Origin: Pseudomonas monsensis
GTDB lineage: Bacteria > Pseudomonadota > Gammaproteobacteria > Pseudomonadales > Pseudomonadaceae
DNA: 64,000 nt
Reading direction: 5' to 3'
Assembly (NCBI RefSeq): GCF_014268495.2
Contig: NZ_CP077087.1
Span: 1,181,501 to 1,245,500 of the forward strand
A program made the translations under genes and the position numbers. Positions 57,973 to 64,000 of the stretch are shown one piece after another (the stretch's first letter is position 1; the number at the start of each line of letters is the position of its first letter). A model generated the notes under the pieces. That model searched no databases, had not been told where the DNA came from, and saw only the letters and a program-made list of their open reading frames with translations.

Positions 57973-59337
57973 ATGCAATCGTCCAAGCCGACTCACGTCC
58001 GCTATTTGATCCTGCTCATGCTGTTTCTGGTGACCACGATCAACTACGCCGACCGCGCCACGATCGCCATCGCCGGCTCCAGCCTGCAAAAAGATCTGGG
58101 CATCGACGCGGTCACCCTCGGCTATATCTTCTCTGCCTTCGGTTGGGCCTACGTGGCCGGGCAAATTCCCGGCGGCTGGTTGCTCGATCGCTTCGGCTCG
58201 AAAAAAGTCTATGCCCTGAGCATTTTCACCTGGTCGCTGTTCACCGTGCTGCAAGGCTTTGTCGGTGAGTTCGGCATGTCCACGGCGATTGTTGCGCTGT
58301 TCATGCTGCGCTTCCTCGTCGGTCTGGCGGAGGCGCCATCCTTCCCGGGCAACGCGCGCATCGTCGCCGCGTGGTTTCCGACCGCTGAACGCGGCACCGC
58401 TTCGGCGATCTTCAACTCGGCGCAATACTTCGCCACCGTGCTGTTCGCGCCGCTGATGGGCTGGATCGTCTACAGCTTTGGCTGGGAGCACGTGTTCATT
58501 GTCATGGGCGTGTTCGGCATCGTCTTCTCGGGGATCTGGCTCAAGGTTATCCACAGCCCGCGTCAGCATCCGATGGCCAACGCAGCGGAAGTGCAGTTCA
58601 TCGCCGACAACGGCGGCATGGTCGACATGGACCAGAACAAAGGCAAAAAGGCTGACGGGCCGAAGTGGGATTACATTCGTCAGTTGCTGACCAACCGTAT
58701 GATGCTCGGCGTGTACCTGGGCCAGTACTGCATCAACGGCATCACTTACTTCTTCCTGACGTGGTTCCCGGTGTACCTGGTGCAAGAGCGTGGCATGACC
58801 ATTCTCAAGGCTGGTTTCATCGCCTCGTTGCCGGCGATCTGCGGCTTCATCGGTGGTGTGCTCGGCGGAGTGATTTCCGATTACCTGCTGCGCAAAGGGC
58901 ATTCGCTGACCTTCGCCCGCAAGGCGCCGATCATCGCCGGGTTGCTGGTGTCCAGCAGCATCGTGGCCTGCAACTATGTCGACGTTGAATGGATGGTCGT
59001 GGGTTTCATGGCGTTGGCGTTCTTCGGCAAAGGCGTGGGCGCGCTGGGCTGGGCGGTGGTCTCCGACACCTCGCCGAAACAGATCGCCGGCCTGAGCGGT
59101 GGCCTGTTCAACACCTTCGGCAACATCGCTTCGATTACCACGCCGATCGTGATCGGCTACATCATCAGCTCCACCGGATCGTTCAAATGGGCGCTGGTGT
59201 TCGTTGGTGCCAACGCATTGGTTGCGGTGTTCAGCTACCTGGTGATCGTCGGCCCGATCAAACGCGTGGTACTCAAAGAGCCGCCAACCCATGGCGGTAC
59301 TGAAGCCACCGGCAAATTGTCTCAAGCGCATTCCTGA
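57973..59337 (+). CDS. gudP: GudP-type MFS galactarate/glucarate transporter
   Basis: Anion:cation-symporter-family MFS protein of 454 residues with 12 membrane segments. The characteristic N-terminal motif is NYADRATIAIAGSSLQKDLG, loop 2-3 is GGWLLDRFGSKKVY and LVGLAEAPSFPGNARIVAAWFP lies in helix 4-5. ACS-family members import sugar acids such as D-glucarate, galactarate and hexuronates. Location between the dehydrogenase and garD sets the substrate class. GTGGGAGT precedes the ATG, and garD follows after 11 bases. Confidence 0.93.
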   Translation: MQSSKPTHVRYLILLMLFLVTTINYADRATIAIAGSSLQKDLGIDAVTLGYIFSAFGWAYVAGQIPGGWLLDRFGSKKVYALSIFTWSLFTVLQGFVGEFGMSTAIVALFMLRFLVGLAEAPSFPGNARIVAAWFPTAERGTASAIFNSAQYFATVLFAPLMGWIVYSFGWEHVFIVMGVFGIVFSGIWLKVIHSPRQHPMANAAEVQFIADNGGMVDMDQNKGKKADGPKWDYIRQLLTNRMMLGVYLGQYCINGITYFFLTWFPVYLVQERGMTILKAGFIASLPAICGFIGGVLGGVISDYLLRKGHSLTFARKAPIIAGLLVSSSIVACNYVDVEWMVVGFMALAFFGKGVGALGWAVVSDTSPKQIAGLSGGLFNTFGNIASITTPIVIGYIISSTGSFKWALVFVGANALVAVFSYLVIVGPIKRVVLKEPPTHGGTEATGKLSQAHS

Positions 59338-59348
59338 GGAGCGGCGTC

Positions 59349-60902
59349 ATGCAGTTGATTGAACATTCCGACTCGCCGCGCTACATCCGCCTGCACGAGC
59401 GGGACAACGTAGTGATTGTGGTCAACGACCAGGGCGTGCCGGCCGGCACCGAATTTCCCGACGGTCTGGTGACCGTGGATTTTGTACCGCAGAGCCACAA
59501 GGTCACCCTCGCAGACATTCCCGAGGGCGGCCAGGTGATTCGCTACGGCCAGACCATCGGCTACGCGTTGCAGCCCATTCCGCGCGGCAGTTGGGTCAAG
59601 GAAGATCAACTGCGCATGCCGACCGCGCCGCCGCTGGACAGCCTGCCGCTGTCCACCGAAGTGCCGCCCGCCCAGGCACCGCTGGAAGGTTTCACCTTCG
59701 AGGGTTATCGCAATGCCGACGGCACTGTCGGCACGCGCAACATTCTCGGGATTACTACCACGGTGCAGTGTGTCACCGGTGTGCTCGATCATGCGGTGAA
59801 GCGCATCAAGGACGAGTTGCTGCCCAAATACCCGCACGTCGATGACGTGGTGGCGCTGACCCACAGTTACGGCTGCGGCGTGGCGATCACCGCCACCGAC
59901 GCCTACATCCCGATTCGCACCGTGCGCAATCTGGCGCGCAACCCGAACCTGGGGGGAGAGGCGCTGGTGATCAGTCTCGGTTGCGAGAAATTGCAGGCCG
60001 GGCAGGTGATGCACGAGGACGACGCTTCGGTTGATCTGAGCGAGCCGTGGCTGTATCGCCTGCAGGATTCCAGTCATGGTTTCACCGAGATGATCGAGCA
60101 GATCATGGCGCTGGCCGAAGTCCGCCTGAAGAAGCTCGACCAGCGCCGCCGCGAAACCGTGCCGGCGTCCGAGTTGATCCTCGGCATGCAGTGCGGCGGC
60201 AGCGATGCGTTTTCCGGAATCACCGCCAACCCGGCACTGGGCTACGCCTCGGACTTGCTGCTGCGTGCGGGGGCGACGGTGATGTTTTCCGAAGTCACTG
60301 AAGTGCGCGATGCGATCTACCTGCTGACTTCACGTGCGCAGAGTAAAACTGTCGCCGAGGAACTGGTGCGCGAAATGGACTGGTACGACCGTTATCTGGC
60401 CAAGGGCGAAGCGGATCGCAGCGCCAATACCACGCCGGGCAACAAGAAGGGCGGGTTGTCGAACATTGTCGAGAAGTCGCTGGGCTCGATCGTCAAGTCC
60501 GGCAGCAGCGCGATCAACGGCGTGCTTGGCCCGGGCGAGCGCTTCAAGCGGAAAGGTTTGATTTTCTGTGCGACCCCGGCCAGCGATTTTGTCTGCGGCA
60601 CGTTGCAATTGGCGGCGGGGATGAACCTGCATGTGTTCACCACCGGTCGCGGCACGCCCTACGGGCTGGCGATGGCACCGGTCGTAAAAGTCTCGACCCG
60701 GACCGAGCTGGCGCAGCGTTGGCCGGACCTGATCGACATCGACGCCGGACGGATTGCCACCGGGCGCGCAACCATCGAGGAGTTGGGTTGGGAGTTGTTC
60801 CACTACTATCTGGATGTGGCGAGCGGCAAGCAGCAGACGTGGGCGGAGAAGCACAAGCTGCATAACGACATCACGCTGTTTAACCCAGCGCCGATTACTT
60901 GA
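59349..60902 (+). CDS. garD: GarD, galactarate dehydratase
   Basis: UxaA/GarD-family dehydratase of 517 residues that converts galactarate to 5-keto-4-deoxyglucarate, the KdgD substrate. An N-terminal SAF domain (residues 1-100; RLHERDNVVIVVNDQGVPAG) is followed by the large catalytic region. Family blocks include GYRNADGTVGTRNILGITTT, THSYGCGVAITA, ILGMQCGGSDAFSGITANPA and FTTGRGTPYGLAMAPVVKV. TGAGGAGCGGCGTC precedes the ATG. It is the last gene of the operon. A repeat field, itself interrupted by an insertion sequence, follows. Confidence 0.96.
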   Translation: MQLIEHSDSPRYIRLHERDNVVIVVNDQGVPAGTEFPDGLVTVDFVPQSHKVTLADIPEGGQVIRYGQTIGYALQPIPRGSWVKEDQLRMPTAPPLDSLPLSTEVPPAQAPLEGFTFEGYRNADGTVGTRNILGITTTVQCVTGVLDHAVKRIKDELLPKYPHVDDVVALTHSYGCGVAITATDAYIPIRTVRNLARNPNLGGEALVISLGCEKLQAGQVMHEDDASVDLSEPWLYRLQDSSHGFTEMIEQIMALAEVRLKKLDQRRRETVPASELILGMQCGGSDAFSGITANPALGYASDLLLRAGATVMFSEVTEVRDAIYLLTSRAQSKTVAEELVREMDWYDRYLAKGEADRSANTTPGNKKGGLSNIVEKSLGSIVKSGSSAINGVLGPGERFKRKGLIFCATPASDFVCGTLQLAAGMNLHVFTTGRGTPYGLAMAPVVKVSTRTELAQRWPDLIDIDAGRIATGRATIEELGWELFHYYLDVASGKQQTWAEKHKLHNDITLFNPAPIT

Positions 60903-60917
60903 TGCGTGATCGGCTTG

Positions 60918-61098
60918 GCCCTCACCCCAGCCCTCTCCCGGAGGGAGAGGGGGCCGACCGAGGTGTCTTGCGCATTACATCGACCTGAAAGACCGAGTTG
61001 ATTATGGCCTGCTACAGGCATTGCCGGATTCAGCGATGTCATTTCAGGTCGATGGATTTCTCCAATATCCCGTGATCGGTCCCCTCTCCCTTTGGGAG
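60918..61098. repeat. REP-like field split by the insertion sequence
   Basis: CCCTCACCCCAGCCCTCTCC at 60920 is the same core as at 15.2 and 22.4 kb and is followed by TCGACCTGAAAGACCGAGTT. The second core starts CCCCTCTCCCTTTGGGAG (61081) and is broken at 61098 by the IS. Its remainder GGGAGAGGGCTAGGGTGAGG resumes at 62384. No gene in this stretch. Confidence 0.85.
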
Positions 61099-62383
61099 TG
61101 TATGTACCGGAGACATGGTGGACACATGTTCGGAGACATGGTGGACGGTTTTAGATCTTCTTACCTGCCATAACGATCTGCAAGTTCAAGTCGATTCGGG
61201 CGATGCGATGTCTACTCCAGTAGACATCGTGGATGCCGTCCTCCGTCGTTTCCCGGATAGCTACTGACTTCCCGTAAAAAGCTTTCCCGACTGTGTATTC
61301 ACGGTTCCTCCAGTAGATCTCGCCCTTTACCTGAACCTTCCTGACCACATCACCATCGTCGTACTCCGGCGCTGCGGGTTGCTCCTGATATTCCCTTGAG
61401 CTGCTGCTGTACCGAGTAGCAGGAACCTGCATGTCCAGCGCTTGATGCGGGCGCTTCTGGTTGTAAATATCACGCCAGATATCAAACGCCCGTTGCGCGC
61501 TGTTGAGATCGTTAAAGTGCTGACCCTGGAGGACTTCATTTTTCAGACTGCGGTGGAAGCGTTCCAGCTTTCCTTGGGTTTGCGGATGATAAGGTCGAGA
61601 GTGGCCGACCTTGATGCCTTGACTCATCAGCCAGACCTCCAGCGCGGTATAAACGCCTGTCTGATCACCCCATGGAGAGCCGTTGTCCATCGTCATGCGC
61701 AAAGGCAGGCCATAGCGCCGAAAGGCCCGGACCAGATGCTCCTGGACGGTGTCGCGCTGCTCATTGATACACGCCGCGATGCACAGTGAAAACCGCGAAT
61801 GATCGTCCAGTATCGTCAACGGATGGCAACGCCCCTGACCCAGACTGATATGCCCCTTGAAGTCCATCTGCCAAAGATCGTTGGGCGCTTCATGCTCAAA
61901 ACGGATAAACGGTTTGATCTCGGCGGCCTTTGGATCAACGCGTGAATGACGCTGTAAAACCGCATGCACGGTACTGACCGAAGGCATCACTAAGCCGTTG
62001 TCTTCCAACACACGTTTGAGCTTGCGAGCGCCCCAGGCCGCGTACTCCTGACTCACGGTCAAAATCTGCTGTTCAACCTCATCAGCACATCGCTTGGGTG
62101 ATGTCTTCGGTCGTCGAGACTGATCGTTCAGTCCTTCTGCACCCAGGTTTTCAAACCTGTTAAGCCATTTATAGGCGGTGCTTGGGCTGATATTAAATCG
62201 ACGGCAAAGCTGCCGGACATTGGCCCCTTCTTGCCGAGCCAAAAGCACGAATTCTGAACGAAGCTGCACAGTGGACACCTCTTCCCAAGACACAGGTCAT
62301 CTCCTTAGTGATGAGCAATGTGCCTATTAAAAAGTGTCCACCATGTCTCCGAACACCTGTCCACCATGTGTCCGGTACATACA
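61099..62383 (-). mobile_element. IS481-type insertion sequence, 1285 bp, complete
   Basis: The ends are long inverted repeats of about 48 bases, opening TGTATGTACCGGAGACATGG at the left and TGTATGTACCGGACACATGG on the reverse strand at the right, with only a few mismatches. A direct repeat GGGAG (61094-61098 and 62384-62388) flanks it and looks like the target duplication. Removing the IS and one copy rebuilds the REP core. One full-length transposase gene lies inside. Confidence 0.93.
61151..62293 (-). CDS. IS481-family DDE transposase
   Basis: Transposase of 380 residues, intact. The N-terminal helix-turn-helix is in LCRRFNISPSTAYKWLNRFE, followed by a second HTH-like region. The rve integrase core has the catalytic triad Asp in LWQMDFKGH, Asp in RMTMDNGSPWGD and Glu in KLERFHRSLKNEVLQ. 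A C-terminal tail carries the IS481-typical YWRNREYTVGKAF. No frameshift is seen, and the terminal repeats are well kept, so the element may be active. The start at 62293 gives the family N-terminus. Confidence 0.94.
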   Translation of the reverse strand: MSWEEVSTVQLRSEFVLLARQEGANVRQLCRRFNISPSTAYKWLNRFENLGAEGLNDQSRRPKTSPKRCADEVEQQILTVSQEYAAWGARKLKRVLEDNGLVMPSVSTVHAVLQRHSRVDPKAAEIKPFIRFEHEAPNDLWQMDFKGHISLGQGRCHPLTILDDHSRFSLCIAACINEQRDTVQEHLVRAFRRYGLPLRMTMDNGSPWGDQTGVYTALEVWLMSQGIKVGHSRPYHPQTQGKLERFHRSLKNEVLQGQHFNDLNSAQRAFDIWRDIYNQKRPHQALDMQVPATRYSSSSREYQEQPAAPEYDDGDVVRKVQVKGEIYWRNREYTVGKAFYGKSVAIRETTEDGIHDVYWSRHRIARIDLNLQIVMAGKKI

Positions 62384-62456
62384 GGGAGAGGGCTAGGGTG
62401 AGGGGCTTTTGCTTTATCATTGCCACCTAACGACGCTCACCCAAGGCTCCCCCGGC

Positions 62457-63398
62457 ATGCTGGCAATCTTCCTCGAAACCCTGAACATCACCGCGCCGGT
62501 GTTTGCCATGCTGTTTCTCGGTGTGTTGCTCAAACGCATCGACTGGATCAACGACAACTTCATCCACACCGCCTCGTCGCTGGTGTTCAACGTCAGCATG
62601 CCGGCGCTGCTGTTTCTCGGCATTCTGCATGCGGATCTGCACGCCGCGTTGCAACCGGCACTGCTGATCTACTTCGCCGTCGCCACGCTGGCGAGTTTTG
62701 CCCTGGCCTGGGGCTGGGCGATTCTGCGTTGCCCCCGCGAAGATCGCGGCATCTACACCCAAGGCGCGTTTCGCGGCAACAACGGGGTGATCGGCCTGGC
62801 ACTGGCGGCGAGCATGTACGGTGATTACGGAATTTCCCTCGGGGCGATTCTCGCCGCGCTGGTGATCCTGTTTTACAACACCCTGTCGACCATTGTCCTG
62901 GCGGTGTACAGCCCGGTGATCAAGTCCGATCCGTGGAGTATCTGCAAAAGCGTGTTCAGCAACCCGCTGATCATCAGCGTGATTGCCGCGGCGCCGTTTG
63001 CCTATTTCAAAATCGGTTTGCCGGGCTGGCTGGAGACATCCGGGCAGTATCTGGCGCAGACCACGTTGCCACTGGCGCTGATCTGCATCGGCGGAACCCT
63101 GTCACTGGCGGCGTTGCGCAAGAGCGGCAACATGGCGCTCAGTTCGAGTCTGGTGAAGATGATCGGTTTGCCGGTGCTGGCGACTTTGGGGGCTTGGTTG
63201 TGGGGATTTCGCGGCGCGGAGCTGGGGATTCTGTTTCTGTACTTCGGCAGCCCGACGGCGGCGGCGAGTTTCGTCATGGCCCGGGCGGCGCAGGGCAATC
63301 ATGAATTGGCGGCGGCGATCATTGTGTTGACCACGCTGATGGCTGCGGTGACCACCAATGTCGGGATCTTTGTTTTGCAGTGGGGTGGATGGATCTGA
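62457..63398 (+). CDS. AEC-family (auxin efflux carrier-like) transporter
   Basis: Inner-membrane protein of 313 residues with about ten hydrophobic segments in two five-helix halves. AEC/BASS-like features are NVSMPALLFLGIL with a helix break, GAFRGNNGVIGLALA in helix 4 and GSPTAAASFVMARAAQG near residue 275. Bacterial members carry small organic anions such as malate or malonate; the substrate is unknown. ATG 62457 follows AAGGCTCC. The IS and repeat lie 70 bases upstream, so the insertion could have altered its promoter. Confidence 0.88.
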   Translation: MLAIFLETLNITAPVFAMLFLGVLLKRIDWINDNFIHTASSLVFNVSMPALLFLGILHADLHAALQPALLIYFAVATLASFALAWGWAILRCPREDRGIYTQGAFRGNNGVIGLALAASMYGDYGISLGAILAALVILFYNTLSTIVLAVYSPVIKSDPWSICKSVFSNPLIISVIAAAPFAYFKIGLPGWLETSGQYLAQTTLPLALICIGGTLSLAALRKSGNMALSSSLVKMIGLPVLATLGAWLWGFRGAELGILFLYFGSPTAAASFVMARAAQGNHELAAAIIVLTTLMAAVTTNVGIFVLQWGGWI

Positions 63399-63421
63399 CC
63401 GAAAGATTTTCGGTGATTTTT

Positions 63422-63529
63422 CCGGCCTCATCGCAGGCAAGCCCGCTCCCACAGGTTTTTCGGTTGTTAATCAAATTTCATCAACATTGAGATCCCTGTG
63501 GGAGCGTGCTTGCCCGCGATGAGGCCCGG
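63422..63529. repeat. REPIN
   Basis: CCGGCCTCATCGCAGGCAAG faces CTTGCCCGCGATGAGGCCCG, each with a GCTCCCACAGG/CCTGTGGGAGC flank. It separates the convergent AEC and carboxymuconolactone decarboxylase-family genes. Confidence 0.9.
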
Positions 63530-63533
63530 AAGG

Positions 63534-63914
63534 TCACTCAGGTTTCTGGTAGCTATCGATCACTTCCTGCGCCGCGCGAAACGCATCAATCGCCGCCGGC
63601 ACGCCGGCATACACTGCGCAATGCAGCAGCGCCTCACGAATCTCATCCACCGTGCAGCCATTGTTCAGCGCGCCGCGCACATGGCCCTTCAACTCCTGTG
63701 GGCACTTCAGCGCGGTCAGTGCGGCGAGGGTGATCAGGCTGCGGGTTTTCAGCGGCAGACCTTCACGATTCCACACGCCGCCCCAGGCGTGTTCATTGAC
63801 GAAATCCTGCAGCGGCTGGGTGAACTCGGTGGCGTTGCCCAAGGCGCGATCAACAAATGCATCGCCCATTACCTGACGGCGGACTTCAACCCCGGACTTC
63901 TTCGATTCGGTCAT
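63534..63914 (-). CDS. Carboxymuconolactone decarboxylase-family protein
   Basis: Small CMD-family protein of 126 residues, close in length and pattern to PcaC: VRRQVMGDAFVDRALGNATE, VWNREGLPLKTRSLITLAAL and ELKGHVRGALNNGCTVDEIREALLHCAVYAGVPAAIDAF. Family members are gamma-carboxymuconolactone decarboxylases or related peroxidase-like enzymes. No other protocatechuate genes are seen nearby, so PcaC identity is unproven. AAGAGGGATATGCC precedes the ATG, which overlaps the stop of the upstream minus-strand gene by four bases (ATGA). Confidence 0.88.
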   Translation of the reverse strand: MTESKKSGVEVRRQVMGDAFVDRALGNATEFTQPLQDFVNEHAWGGVWNREGLPLKTRSLITLAALTALKCPQELKGHVRGALNNGCTVDEIREALLHCAVYAGVPAAIDAFRAAQEVIDSYQKPE

Positions 63915-64000
63915 GGCATATCCCTCTTGTGGTGTTGGCGGCGCCAGGCGCGGATCGACGTGAACAGCAGAAACGTCAACAGCGTCGGCAAGACATAAAA
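63911..64000 (-). CDS. 3' end of a gene for a membrane protein, partial
   Basis: Thirty codons reading into the window edge end in a stop that overlaps the CMD-family start (ATGA). The last visible residues are a hydrophobic stretch (VLPTLLTFLLFTSI) and a basic tail (RAWRRQHHKRDMP), a typical C-terminal membrane helix with cytoplasmic anchor. Its overlap indicates one operon with the CMD gene. The family cannot be told from this fragment. Confidence 0.6.
   Translation of the reverse strand, partial: FYVLPTLLTFLLFTSIRAWRRQHHKRDMP

Noticed and set aside
61151..62293. IS insertion as a cause of gene disruption
   Set aside because: The element lies in a non-coding repeat between garD and the AEC transporter gene. 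No broken reading frame is found at either edge.

Overview
The window is chromosomal DNA from a fluorescent Pseudomonas (P. fluorescens group). The evidence is high GC, abundant inverted REP pairs (REPINs) and strong gene-order similarity to P. aeruginosa. From memory, three blocks match: ampD-ampE-MCP, piuB-like/fiu/piuC/SEL1 and speC match about PA4513-PA4522; the dppA paralogs, opdP and dppBCDF match about PA4496-PA4506; and the SIMPL-domain gene plus roxSR match about PA4493-PA4495. No rRNA, tRNA, prophage or CRISPR was seen. The only clear mobile element is one IS481-type insertion sequence.

Layout. 0-5.3 kb: the 3' end of a DUF1631 gene, ampD-ampE (cell-wall recycling and beta-lactamase signalling), a chemoreceptor and a small zinc-ribbon membrane protein. 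5.3-13 kb: tatD, the repressor gene cra/fruR on the minus strand, and the fructose PTS operon fruB-fruK-fruA with a Cra operator. 13-15.6 kb: phoD-type phosphatase, a DUF559 protein and a 131-bp tandem repeat. 15.6-22.4 kb: catecholate-siderophore cluster (PepSY/flavin reductase, Fiu-type receptor, PiuC, SEL1 protein). 22.6-28 kb: ornithine decarboxylase speC and the opuC betaine/choline-type ABC operon. 28.2-33 kb: prfC, a long repeat field, an MFS transporter and a small secreted acidic protein. 33-46 kb: a di/tripeptide uptake locus with dppBCDF, an OprD-family porin and four tandem dppA-type binding proteins. 46-52 kb: repeats, a DUF6124 gene with a strongly structured leader, a SIMPL-domain protein, roxSR and an ABC half-transporter. 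52-61 kb: galactarate/glucarate catabolism (FadR-type regulator, kdgD, 2-oxoglutarate semialdehyde dehydrogenase, gudP, garD). This is interrupted by a minus-strand two-gene operon encoding a phospholipase C-like protein behind a perfect LexA box. 61-64 kb: IS481-type element, AEC transporter, carboxymuconolactone decarboxylase-family protein and the 3' end of a membrane-protein gene.

Functional logic. Several units form complete physiological modules: fructose import and phosphorylation with its repressor; outer-membrane porin, periplasmic binding proteins and inner-membrane ABC transporter for peptides; and galactarate/glucarate import and conversion to 2-oxoglutarate. The most unusual items are the SOS-box phospholipase-like operon (53.6-55.2 kb), the three-way-junction leader RNA of the DUF6124 gene (46.75-46.98 kb), a 233-bp exact direct repeat flanking the 16-kb dpp segment, and a four-copy 237-bp tandem array abutting an MFS gene.
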